The notes under the pieces are model-generated. The model was not told the DNA's origin, ran no database searches, and worked only from the letters and a program-made list of their open reading frames with translations. A stretch of 64,000 bases of DNA, from assembly GCF_029590555.1 (NCBI RefSeq), contig NZ_CP081002.1, positions 1,174,501-1,238,500 of the forward strand. The letters are read 5' to 3'. The stretch is from Sphingobium sp. V4. GTDB lineage: Bacteria > Pseudomonadota > Alphaproteobacteria > Sphingomonadales > Sphingomonadaceae. Both the position numbers and the translations under genes were made by a program. This document shows, one piece after another, positions 1 to 8,177 of the stretch; positions within the stretch are counted from its first letter, which is position 1; the number at the start of each line of letters is the position of its first letter.

Positions 1-573
1 TATGCTCGACCAGTTCGGCCGTCGGTGCGATCAGATGCTCGCAATTATCGAGCAGCAGAAGGAAGGGTCGGTCGCGCACATGGCCCAGGATCACCGCCAG
101 CGGATCGTCGCTCTGCACGGTCAGGCCCATGGCGCCGGCAATCATCGGCCGCACCAGGCCGGGATTTTCCAGCATGCTGAAATCGACGAAGGCGACATGA
201 TTGTCGAACTGCGGGGCCAGGGCGTGGCCGATCTCGATCGCCAGCGATGTCTTGCCGACGCCGCCGGCGCCGACGATTGTGAAAAGCGGCGTGTCGACGA
301 CCCGATCCTGCAACAGCGCCAGATCTTCCGTCCGGCCGATCAGGTGCGGCAGGCGCGGCGGAATATTATGTGTGGGCACGGCGGCGACAGGAGCGGCCGC
401 CGGGGCCTGCTCGCGCGGTGCCATATCAGCCGGTTCCTGCACCGCGACCGGGGCGACGAAGGCATAGCCGACCCCAACCTGTGTCGCGATATAGCGCGCG
501 CCATCGGTGCCTTCGCCCAGCAGCTTGCGCAGTCCCGCCATGTGGAAGCGCAGGCTGCCATCCTCGACCACCA
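1..573 (-). pseudogene. Winged-helix/STAND-ATPase regulator, partial
   Basis: Translating the minus strand gives one open frame that runs off the left edge. It starts inside a winged-helix DNA-binding domain (VVEDGSLRFHMAGLRKLLGEG), passes a Pro/Ala-rich linker and enters a nucleotide-binding domain with a Walker A (GAGGVGKTSLAIEIG) and a Walker B-like strand (FLLLLDNCEHLI). This order fits the OmpR-type winged helix plus NB-ARC-like ATPase regulators that usually continue into TPR-like repeats. The first part of the winged helix is missing: at about 573 the sequence switches to the start of an IS3 orfA in another frame. The gene is therefore 5'-truncated. Its target is unknown. Confidence 0.75.
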
Positions 574-764
574 AACTGCTGCGCCGACTCGGCCAGCGTC
601 TTCTCGCCCTTCACGGCAGCCAGTGCCACCTTCGCCTTGAATGCCGGACTGTGGTTCCGGCGGGGTCGCTTGCTCATCTCTGCTCCTGTCTCGCAGCCAT
701 ACTGGCCACCGTCAGGCAGAAAATCCACTTATCTCAATGTTTAGTTTTGCCAGGCCACCTCTCA
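574..764 (-). mobile_element. IS3-family left-end remnant with orfA start
   Basis: The minus strand encodes an orfA N-terminus beginning at 677 (MSKRPRRNHSPAFKAKVALA), the usual start of an IS3-family helix-turn-helix protein. It breaks off after about 35 codons at 573, where it joins the regulator fragment. About 90 bases of non-coding end sequence lie upstream of the start. The outer edge is placed at 764 because the reading frame of the neighbouring membrane protein stops there with a TGA that could be the first bases of the element. The rest of the transposase is absent here. Confidence 0.6.
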
Positions 765-1541
765 GATGATGGTCGTGACACCTAATCGCTGAATGACTGT
801 CCGATGGACGGGCCAACAAGCGGAAATCAGTTCGTCTTTATCCAGGGTCAGGGTACCTTCGGTTGTGCTGCGTACGAAAATGACGTTGCTTGCCGGGACC
901 GAACGGGCATCCAACCCCAACATCTTGAAGAAGTGCAGAACGCGGGGCTGCATCCCCCATGTCCCCGGCGTTGCTCCCTCCCAGCTATCATCCTGATAGG
1001 CTGACCATTGGCCGGGCGCCTTCTCGAATGCGGTGATTGCTTTCGCGACGGTGTTAGCTTCCTGCGTGCCGGGATCACCGCCAGGGTTCAGCCCAAGCAC
1101 ATAAATCGATGACGGCTGAGAGAATGCGTCTGCACCAGTGTAGAAAAGTGCCCCAGACTGCCGCTTGATATGATCCGGCAGAGCCATCAGCGCTTCGATG
1201 ATAGTTTGTTGCCGGTCATCAATCGGGTGGTCAGCGGGAGATTTTGAAGCCCTCATTTCAACCGGCCCTTTGGCAGGAGCCTTTACGATCCCCTTTGTTG
1301 CCTTGCGTGTGTTGGGCATTGTCCGACGCGGCTTCACTTTTTTCAAAGACGCTTCGGCTTCATCGAGATGAATTTTCAACTTGGGGTTTCGTGAAATCCC
1401 CCATGGGACCGCAGCATAGATTGCTACGACAAATAGCATCGCGAGCAGCAGCAGATAGCCGCCACCTTCTGTAAATATCCAGACAAGTGTGTATATGGCT
1501 ATTACAACTAAGGCGATTCGCACACGTCCCCCACCTAACAA
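762..1541 (-). pseudogene. Membrane-anchored UDG-like protein, 3'-truncated
   Basis: A 259-residue product. Two hydrophobic segments at about residues 8-25 and 29-48 suggest an N-terminal membrane hairpin, followed by a basic linker (about 60-105) and a soluble domain. That domain contains IYVLGLNPGGDP, a motif resembling the N-terminal active-site loop of uracil-DNA-glycosylase-like proteins. I cannot name a function beyond that resemblance. The protein ends abruptly at LGVTTII where the IS3 remnant begins, so the C-terminus is probably lost. The start is the ATG at 1541. Confidence 0.5.
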
Positions 1542-1614
1542 AAATAGGGATTTGACAGATGGCAGGCATCAAGTAGGCCTACCGATATGTCAATCTCAAT
1601 CATTCACTGAAATT

Positions 1615-2706
1615 TTAGACTTCTCGTTCCACGAAAAGTTCGATGAGCGGCTGGTTAATGTAGTAGTTATTTCTGCCAGCGCGATGTTTGTGGAGCATTC
1701 CACTTTCCGCCAACTCATCGAGATACTTGGTCGCAGTGGGGCGCGACACGTTCAGCTCCCGCTGGACGAATTCGATTCGGGTATATGGATGTCGGAAAAG
1801 GTTATTCAGAAGGTCTTGCGAATATAGCTTCGGATGTTCCTCCCGCAGCCGCTTCTTGGTATCCGCCATGAGCGTGCGGATGCCTTCGACCAGACGCAGA
1901 GTTTCGATCGCGGTTTCTTCGACGCCGCGCATTATGTAGAGCAACCAAGGCTCCCATTCACCTGTGTCGCGCACAGCTTGCAACAGCCTGTAATAGTCTG
2001 CCTTGTTTCGCGTGATGAATCGGCTGAGATAGAGGATTGGAATATCCAGCAGACCACAGCGGGTCAGAAATAGCACATTGATGATCCGGCCCAGCCGTCC
2101 GTTGCCATCGGGGAACGGGTGGATACTTTCGAACTGGTGGTGGATGATGGCCATGCGGGTGAGCGGATCGAGATCACTTTCCGAGTCTTCGACATGGATG
2201 AAGCGCTCCAGCGCGCTCATCAGATCACGCAGCGCGTTGGCATCCTGTGGGGGGACATAGACCACAGCGCCAGTCCCCTCATTCTTAAGTGCCGTTCCGG
2301 GGGTTTCGCGGAAACCACCGTCAGTCCCCTTGAGGATACGAAACATGGCGATGATCATGTTGTTGGTCAGCAGTCCGCCTAGTCGGCGCTGTTCATTGAA
2401 ACCATGGTGGAGCGCATCGCGATAGCGAGCCACTTCCTTTGCCGCAGGTGGCCCCGGATTTTCAGGGAAGGCGTTAATCTGGAATATCTCGTCCTGGGTG
2501 GTTACGATATTCTCGATTTCGGAGCTGGCCTTCGCTTCCTGAAGCGAGAGTGTGTCGATTAAAATTCCTTGATTGGGGATTGTCCCGGCCCGTCCTTTCA
2601 GTTCCGCAAGATAGCGATGGGCACGGGTCAGCGCCTTGAGAACCGCAGCTGTTTCGATCGCTTCCGGGGGCGGCAGATCGGGCAGGTCGTAGCTGGGTCG
2701 GAGCAA
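1615..2706 (-). CDS. Fic family protein (class II, self-inhibited)
   Basis: A 363-residue Fic-domain protein. Fic enzymes move AMP, or another phosphate-containing group, from a nucleotide to a hydroxyl on a target protein. The catalytic loop HPFPDGNGRLGR is complete at residues 196-207, including the His base and the Asn/Arg phosphate contacts. An inhibitory helix motif (SSEIEN, residues 61-66) lies before the Fic core, which makes this a class II Fic whose active site is blocked by its own N-terminal segment. The C-terminus (about 300-360) looks like a winged helix (SRPTATKYLDELAESGML), as in many free-standing bacterial Fic proteins. No separate antitoxin gene is visible. It could be a regulator or a toxin-like enzyme; the target is unknown. 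Confidence 0.92.
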   Translation of the reverse strand: MLRPSYDLPDLPPPEAIETAAVLKALTRAHRYLAELKGRAGTIPNQGILIDTLSLQEAKASSEIENIVTTQDEIFQINAFPENPGPPAAKEVARYRDALHHGFNEQRRLGGLLTNNMIIAMFRILKGTDGGFRETPGTALKNEGTGAVVYVPPQDANALRDLMSALERFIHVEDSESDLDPLTRMAIIHHQFESIHPFPDGNGRLGRIINVLFLTRCGLLDIPILYLSRFITRNKADYYRLLQAVRDTGEWEPWLLYIMRGVEETAIETLRLVEGIRTLMADTKKRLREEHPKLYSQDLLNNLFRHPYTRIEFVQRELNVSRPTATKYLDELAESGMLHKHRAGRNNYYINQPLIELFVEREV

Positions 2707-3188
2707 GTCGATCGCCTTGAGTAAAGAAACTGCCTGATCCTTAGCACGTCTGTTTCACGTGTAAAGATTTCTCGATTTTCTTTCTACGTCATTCTGGACA
2801 TGTAAAGTTTTGACGTTGGAGCGATGTCACGCTTGGCGTCTCCTCCTGACGGAGGAGCGCGCTCTGTTCCGCTGCGCTGCATCGAGCCAGCGAGGCTGTC
2901 TCGCCCCTTTCGGGCGACGATCGCTGACGCAGGGTGCTGTTTTGCAGCACCGATAGCCATCGCGCCTTCGGGCGCGTTGAAGTTTGGTTGGTTGGGGCCA
3001 CCAAAATGGCGGGGTGGGCGTCGGCTTTCTCTGGGGCCGTGCCGCCGGGCCGCAAGCCGTTCCGGCTCCTCATCTGCGTTCCGGTCCTTCGGATGCGGCC
3101 CGGCTCATAGCCCGTCCCCTCCGTGCGCCTCCTGCCGCCCACCCCGCCTTTCCGGCGGCCGGTGCTGTGACGGCAGGGAGAAGTGAAT
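2707..3188. other. Non-coding leader between fic and ardC
   Basis: No convincing gene in either direction. The stretch is GC-rich with many short hairpins (for example CGCCTTCGGGCG) and lies between two divergent genes, so it must hold promoters for both. The segment nearest ardC ends in a good ribosome-binding site (GGGAG at about 3177-3181). I saw no long repeat or origin-like iterons. Confidence 0.5.
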
Positions 3189-4091
3189 ATGCGTAAGGAT
3201 CATGGGTCGCTCTACGTAGAGGTGACGGATCGTATCATCGCGGAACTGGAACAGGGGCGCTTGCCCTGGGTGCAGCCGTGGGACAGCGGCAAGGCGGCTA
3301 TCGGCCTGCCGCGCAATGCGGGGACCGGGCGCTGCTATTCGGGCATAAATGTGCTGATCCTGTGGTCGCGTCTTTTTGAGAAGGGATATGGCGCGCAGCG
3401 CTGGCTGACCTACCGGCAGGCGCAGGCGCTGGGTGGGCATGTACGGCGGGGCGAGGAGGGGGCGACGATTTGCTATGCTGATCGGTTCGTGCCGAAGGGC
3501 GAGGAGGAGCGGGCGCGGGATGAGGTGCGCGAGGCGCGGCAGATTGGGTTTCTCAAACGCTTCACGGTTTTCAATGTCGAGCAGTGCGAGGGACTGTCGG
3601 AAGAATTGACTGCCGCACCCGTCGCGCTGGACGTCGAGGAAATTGTGCCGCTGGCGCATCGTCTCATCAAGGCGAGCGGCGCAGATGTGCGTATCGGGGG
3701 AGAACGGGCCTTTTACGCGCCCGGTCCTGATTATGTCCGCGTGCCGCCCCAAAGCGCCTATCACGATCGTATAAACTGGTATCGGACCGTTTTCCATGAG
3801 CTGGGGCACTGGACAGGGCATCAGAGCCGATTGGACAGGCTGACCGGCGCGGATTTTGGCAGTGCGGATTACGCAAGGGAAGAGCTTTGCGCCGAGATGG
3901 CCAGCGCCTTCCTTTGCGCAGAGCTGGGAATAGTGCCGACCGTCCGCCACGCCGACTATATCGGTTCATGGCTGGCCGTTTTGCGGGAGGACAGCAAGGC
4001 GATCTTCCGTGCCGCGAGCCTCGCAAGCAAGGCGGCCGACTTCATCCTCGCATTCACCGATCAAGAGGGAGGCGACGATGAAGGTGTATGA
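3189..4091 (+). CDS. ardC: ArdC-like antirestriction protein
   Basis: A 300-residue protein of the ArdC family: an N-terminal ssDNA-binding domain (LYVEVTDRIIAELEQG, WVQPW, NAGTGRCYSGINVL) followed by a zincin metallopeptidase-like domain. The zinc site HELGH is at residues 203-207, in the context FHELGHWTGH, with a downstream Glu in AREELCAEM as probable third ligand. Plasmid and ICE ArdC proteins shield incoming DNA from restriction, which fits the conjugation genes 4 kb downstream. The ATG at 3189 is chosen over the in-frame GTG at 3183 because it is better spaced from the GGGAG site. The next gene overlaps its last 14 bases, so the two are co-translated. Confidence 0.93.
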   Translation: MRKDHGSLYVEVTDRIIAELEQGRLPWVQPWDSGKAAIGLPRNAGTGRCYSGINVLILWSRLFEKGYGAQRWLTYRQAQALGGHVRRGEEGATICYADRFVPKGEEERARDEVREARQIGFLKRFTVFNVEQCEGLSEELTAAPVALDVEEIVPLAHRLIKASGADVRIGGERAFYAPGPDYVRVPPQSAYHDRINWYRTVFHELGHWTGHQSRLDRLTGADFGSADYAREELCAEMASAFLCAELGIVPTVRHADYIGSWLAVLREDSKAIFRAASLASKAADFILAFTDQEGGDDEGV

Positions 4092-4281
4092 TCCCGAGAG
4101 AACCGAGAAGGCGAAAGCCGCTCTCGCGCGCATGCCGAAGCGGACGCTCGACATCTTCATCGCAAATCAGGTGGAGGGTCTGAGCTATGTCGAGATCGCC
4201 AGGCGAGAAGGTCTGTTTCTTTGGCAGGTACGGCGCCACATGCTCCGCGCGATACACATTATCGCCCGTGAAATGCGCTAA
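4078..4281 (+). CDS. Small sigma-70 region 4-like HTH protein
   Basis: A 67-residue protein made almost wholly of a helix-turn-helix resembling sigma factor region 4.2 (VEGLSYVEIARREGLFLWQVRRHMLRAI). Region 2 is absent, so it cannot act as a complete sigma factor. It starts inside the end of ardC (14-base overlap, ATG at 4078) and is probably translationally coupled. Such small proteins recur next to ardC in alphaproteobacterial mobile islands. It may be a local transcription regulator; no target can be read from the sequence. Confidence 0.75.
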   Translation: MKVYDPERTEKAKAALARMPKRTLDIFIANQVEGLSYVEIARREGLFLWQVRRHMLRAIHIIAREMR

Positions 4282-4356
4282 AAATTAGCCCCATTCGCCT
4301 TGTCGGCCCGAAGGGGCTTGGCAAGGCGATGATTTGTCGCGATTCTACGCGGCATC

Positions 4357-5124
4357 ATGAGAAGGCTCGACGATCCCGATGTGCAACTGCCCGAGGCCAA
4401 GCGTCGGGAGCTTGCCCATGTTGTTGACATCATACGCGAGGGTTTCGCGCGCGCCATTCGCCACCGGACGCAGCCGCGTTTCCGCAATGGCCAGATTCTC
4501 AAAATCATTCTCTTCGGCAGCTATGCGCGAGGCGATTGGGTCGAAGACCCTGTAGGCCGCTATTTCTCGGATTATGACCTGCTGGTGGTTGTCGACCATG
4601 AAGACCTGACCGACATTCCAGGATTTTGGGCGAAAACCGAAGAACGGCTCCTAGAGGAACTGGCCGAGGGGAGAGCGCTGCGCACCCAGGTCAGCCTGAT
4701 CTATCACAGTCTGGACGACGTAAACGAGAAGCTCCGGCTCGGTCGCTATTTCTTCATGGACATCCTCAAGGACGGTATTGTCCTGCATGAGGAGCCGAAC
4801 CACCCTTTTGCGGAGCCGAAACAGCTATCATCAGGCGAAGCGCTGCGGGAAACACGGGATTATTTCGAAGAATGGTTCGAGAGTGCCGATCGCTTCCGTC
4901 AGAATGCGGAAGATAATGTAGAACGGGGGTGGAGCAAGGAAGCCGCATTCCTTCTACACCAAGCCACCGAACGCTTGTATCACTGTGTTTTCCTGGTCCG
5001 GACCCTTTACTCCCCCTTATGCCGCGCGCGGCATAAGGGAGATTATGCCGAGCTGCGAACTATGCCGACGGCGATAGATTTCCTCCCGTCGGTGAGGCGT
5101 TTAGACGGATTCCGCGCGGCATAG
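4357..5124 (+). pseudogene. MNT-HEPN nucleotidyltransferase, 3'-truncated
   Basis: The N-terminal half is a minimal nucleotidyltransferase domain with GSYARGDW (residues 54-61) and the catalytic aspartate pair SDYDLLVV (72 and 74). A HEPN-like helical domain follows from about residue 145 (ETRDYFEEWFESADRF, HQATERLYHCVFLV). In this family the single polypeptide joins the two modules that elsewhere form MNT/HEPN toxin-antitoxin pairs. Family members continue well past LYSP, but here the reading frame enters the palindromic end of a RIT element at about 5014 and stops after about 35 unrelated residues. The gene was interrupted by that insertion and its remainder is not in the window. Confidence 0.8.
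5014..5039. repeat. 26-bp perfect palindrome at RIT left end
   Basis: Each 13-base half reads CCCTTATGCCGCG and its exact complement with no spacer. It marks the point where nucleotidyltransferase homology ends. Satellite half-copies of TATGCCG follow before the recombinase gene, suggesting an array of recombinase-binding sites. Confidence 0.85.
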
Positions 5125-5165
5125 TTTTCTGTCTCCACGCACATCATGTGCGCGGAGGAACGAGG

Positions 5166-6407
5166 ATGATCACCGACAAGTATTTGAACAGAAGTCGGGT
5201 GGTGCGGGGCTTAATGGAAGGCCCGCTCGGAGAACACGCCCATCTCTACGTCGAGCGGCTTCAGCGAGGCGGCTATAGTCTCGAGATAGGTCATCGGCTG
5301 CTGAGCGTCGTTCGGGATTTCGGGTTTTGGCTGGGCGCCACCGGCCGGGGGCTCGGCGATATCCATGAAGCGACCGTCAAGCAGTATCTCACCGAGCGAG
5401 CGCGGCATCGCCCGCGATTCCGGGGGGACGCCCTTGCACTCGTCCGGTTGCTCTCCATCCTACGCGAAGCGAACGTCATCGCGCATCGCCCGGTGCCGCC
5501 GCGTGATCCGCGTGAAGATCTTTGTGACGCCTATAGCCGCTACATGGCGCGCCAGCGTGGCCTCGCGCCGTCGTCGATCGCGAGCCACCTGTGGTTCCTT
5601 CGGCCCTTCCTGCAAGAACTGGGTATCACCACCAATGCCGACCTTGGTCGCCTGTCCGGGCGCGAGGTGTCGCTCTATGTCGAGCGGCATGCCGGGGATG
5701 GCGGATCGACGACCACCAGGATCATGTGCTCGCGCCTGCGGGTGTTCCTACGGTATCTGCACGCCGAAGGTTTCATCACCACCGATCTGACGGCTGCGAT
5801 CCCGTCCATCCGGCGGTCTGGCGAAGCGCGATTGCCGAGTTTCATGCCGATCGAGGGCGTTCAGCGCGTCCTTGACGGCTGCGACCGGAGCACTGCGGCC
5901 GGTCGAAGAGATTATGCGATCCTGATGCTGCTCGCCCGGCTGGGATTGCGGGCGTGCGAAGTGGCGAGGCTCAGCCTTGATGATATCGATTGGCGCGCGG
6001 GTCAGTTCACCGTTCGGGGCAAGGGACGGAAGATCGCCACCATGCCGCTGCCGCATGACGTCGGCGCCGCGATTGCCGCCTATCTGCAGCATGGTCGTCC
6101 CCGTTCTGACAGCCGGCGGGTGTTCCTGCTCGCCGTTGCGCCATATTCCGGGTTCAAAGGGGCACCCGGGATACAGACCGTCGCACGCTCGGCGATCAGG
6201 CGTGCCGGCATCATCGGCCCTGGCCGACGTGGTTCGCACATCTTCCGACACAGCCTCGCGACGGACCTGTTACGATCGGGTGCCACCCTGACCCAGATCG
6301 GCCAGCTTCTGCGCCATGAACAGCAGGATACGACCCGGATCTACGCCAAGGTCGATCTCGACAGCCTCCGGCCCCTCGGCCAGCCGTGGCTGGGAGGTGA
6401 ACAATGA
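5166..6407 (+). CDS. Tyrosine recombinase, first gene of RIT element
   Basis: A 413-residue tyrosine recombinase. An N-terminal SAM-like, DNA-arm-binding region is followed by the catalytic domain. The catalytic set is complete: Arg in LARLGLRACEVARL (about 262), Lys in RGKGRK (about 286), HIFRH (His 358, Arg 361), His in LLRHEQ (384) and the nucleophile Tyr in TTRIYAKVD (393). The ATG at 5166 has a GGAGG site 7 bases upstream and is preferred over an in-frame GTG at 5148. The stop overlaps the next start as ATGA, the arrangement typical of RIT operons. The enzyme looks intact although its partners are gone. Confidence 0.9.
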   Translation: MITDKYLNRSRVVRGLMEGPLGEHAHLYVERLQRGGYSLEIGHRLLSVVRDFGFWLGATGRGLGDIHEATVKQYLTERARHRPRFRGDALALVRLLSILREANVIAHRPVPPRDPREDLCDAYSRYMARQRGLAPSSIASHLWFLRPFLQELGITTNADLGRLSGREVSLYVERHAGDGGSTTTRIMCSRLRVFLRYLHAEGFITTDLTAAIPSIRRSGEARLPSFMPIEGVQRVLDGCDRSTAAGRRDYAILMLLARLGLRACEVARLSLDDIDWRAGQFTVRGKGRKIATMPLPHDVGAAIAAYLQHGRPRSDSRRVFLLAVAPYSGFKGAPGIQTVARSAIRRAGIIGPGRRGSHIFRHSLATDLLRSGATLTQIGQLLRHEQQDTTRIYAKVDLDSLRPLGQPWLGGEQ

Positions 6408-7339
6408 GCGCGCTGCGTCAGGCGCTGGCCCGCTACCTTCATCGGCCCATTGCTCTTCGGTGCCGGGAACACGAACCGCCCCTTCGCCATTTCCTTGCGG
6501 GTGGCGAGCAAGTCGCGGGCAGGGGCGTTCAGCCAGATCGTTCGGGGGCCGGTCTTAGAGTCCTCCAAGACGGCGCGGGTACCGACTATCCGGTCCCATT
6601 CGAGCGAGAGGATTTCACTGCGCCGTGCGCCGGTCAGGAACAGGAGGCGGACCGCATCGCAGGCATCGGGCATCCGATCCTGCAATCCATCGAGCGCTCT
6701 CCAAAGCTTCCGAACCGCATCGGGAGACATCATTTTGCCGCGCTTGCTCTTCTGTTTTTTGCGCAGGCCACGGCACGGGTTTGAACCCGGCTCGCGCAAT
6801 CCATGGTCCTCAGCGTAGAGCATCAGCCCCGAAAGAGTGGACAGCGCCATGCGAACGGCGCTGCTCTTCGCGGTGATGTCCAGATGCCAGCGGTTCACCT
6901 CTTCCGGGGTCAGCGCGCGGACCTTCCGCCCCCCCAAATGGGGAAGGATGTGCGTCGTTGCAGCCGCCTTCATGTTGCGGATTGTGCCGGGCTTCCAGCG
7001 TCCGGTTTCACCCGAAGCGAGGAAGCGGGGGAACACCTCCGCTATCGTTGCATCAGGACCAAAGAGGGTATCGTCCGTGGGGGTGGATCGGTCCTGCGGC
7101 CCGGCGGCAAGAAGACGGCGTGCGGCTTCCAGAGGTAGGTGTCGTGCGTCGCCAAGGGTTGTGCGGATGGATCGCGCCGCCACCCGTTCAACGCCAATCC
7201 AGGTGCGGGCACCTGAAGCGCGGAGGCGCAGGACGAGACCCTTCGCCTTGGCGTCGTAGAGTAACTTTTCTCCCTGCGCGGGGAGGGGGATGGAGAGAAT
7301 ATCCATCGCATCAAAATCGATCTTCGTGCCGCTGGGCAT
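6341..7339 (-). pseudogene. Phage/ICE-type integrase, 3'-truncated
   Basis: A tyrosine integrase of the DUF4102/P4-like group. From the ATG at 7339 it has the N-terminal domain (LYDAKAKGLVLRLRASGART), a SAM-like core-binding domain (WKPGTIRNMKAAATTHILPHL) and the first half of the catalytic domain, with Arg in LFLTGARRSEILSLEWDRI and Lys in EDSKTGPRTIWL. Homology ends near 6440 after FVFPAPKSNGPM; the HxxR motif and the Tyr nucleophile are missing and the frame runs on into RIT sequence to a stop at 6341. It was probably the integrase of the island that carries the conjugation genes. Confidence 0.85.
6404..6440 (+). pseudogene. Second RIT recombinase, 5' stub
   Basis: The ATG overlaps the stop of the preceding recombinase and opens with MSALRQALARYL, the usual start of the middle RIT recombinase. 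After 12 codons the sequence switches to the reverse complement of an unrelated integrase gene. Only this stub remains. Confidence 0.7.
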
Positions 7340-7874
7340 GACAATGTGGCTCCACAAATCCCGGTTCCTTGAAGGCCGGTGGAAGCGCGTCCGGGGTATG
7401 TTCCCCAAGACACGCGGGGAACTTATCGGCGGCATCGATTCGTGCGGGGCATCACTCTCAGCGAAGGGCCGTCCCCGATCTACGCCCGGCTTTGAATTGC
7501 CGTTCTGGATCAGCAAGTTGCCCGCCGCATCGAACTTTTATCTGGCGCATTCGCAAGCTCATGCGAATGTTCAGACGCACGCCTGAAAGGCGTAATTTGT
7601 AATGCACCGTACGCACGGGTGCTGCGGGCGCGAATCGCCAGCATTTGCGCGGGTTTCCGGCCGAATACACGTCTTACGCTGATGGCAATGATTGACGCCA
7701 CCCGGCACGCTTTGGCTGTCGTTTCGAACCGCCAAGTAGTTAAGTCCTTGATCTGCCTTGACACCGTTTGGCTGCCACTCTGAATACATGTAATCAATTG
7801 AGATCAGGCTGAAATCCGGTTATAAGGTCCGCGCTTCATCACGATTGGCCAGGCGACGAACAGGAGTTCGGCGC
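7340..7874. other. Non-coding region upstream of the conjugation genes
   Basis: I see no supportable gene. This interval separates the leftward integrase remnant from the rightward mobilisation genes and should hold their promoters. It could include the transfer origin, which in MobF systems often lies close to the relaxase operon, but I found no clear nic-like inverted repeat. Confidence 0.4.
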
Positions 7875-8177
7875 TTGCCCAGAATTACCATCAGGTTCAA
7901 GGACGCCCTCTTCGGGCGTCTCGTCGTCGGCGCTCAGGCAGCTGGCACGACCATACCCGACTATGTCCGGGACATTCTCAACCGCTATGAAGGCATGGAC
8001 GCGGCGGGCTATCATGGCCGCTTCGACGAAGTGCAGGCGATTCTCATCCAGGTCTTCGCCATCCTTGCCGCATCAGTTAGCGCGCGCCGGCCCGATATTC
8101 TCGAGAAGGGGATGGACGATGCGCGCGCCCTGCTTCTGGAGCGGGGCCTTCTCGATCCCGAGGAGGTACTCCAGTGA
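7875..8177 (+). CDS. RHH-type mobilisation accessory protein
   Basis: About 100 residues. The N-terminus has the beta-helix-helix pattern of ribbon-helix-helix DNA-binding proteins (PRITIRFKDALFGRLVVGAQ, then TIPDYVRDILNRY). Small RHH proteins encoded just before a coupling protein and relaxase usually bind the transfer origin as relaxosome components. The TTG at 7875 is chosen because AGGAG (7862-7866) sits 8 bases upstream; an upstream in-frame TTG at 7845 is possible. The stop overlaps the coupling-protein start (GTGA), so the genes form one operon. Confidence 0.7.
   Translation: MPRITIRFKDALFGRLVVGAQAAGTTIPDYVRDILNRYEGMDAAGYHGRFDEVQAILIQVFAILAASVSARRPDILEKGMDDARALLLERGLLDPEEVLQ

Larger units (their letters stand above)
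5014..6440 (+). mobile_element. RIT (recombinase-in-trio) element, truncated
   Basis: The left end is marked by a 26-bp perfect palindrome at 5014-5039 and further copies of TATGCCG in both orientations (5043, 5060, and CGGCATA at 5117). A full tyrosine recombinase gene follows, then the first 12 codons of a second recombinase overlapping it by ATGA. RIT elements carry three overlapping tyrosine recombinase genes. Here the second is cut at about 6440 and the third is missing. The element sits in the nucleotidyltransferase gene. Confidence 0.75.

Noticed and set aside
2-640. Long rightward reading frame at the left edge
   Set aside because: It mirrors the minus-strand winged-helix/ATPase gene, which has real Walker motifs; the plus-strand translation has no family features.
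2789-3186. Overlapping frames between fic and ardC on both strands
   Set aside because: Low-complexity products with no motif and poor starts; more likely a GC-rich leader.
7510-7797. 95-residue leftward frame upstream of the integrase remnant
   Set aside because: No recognisable motif or ribosome-binding site; treated as intergenic.
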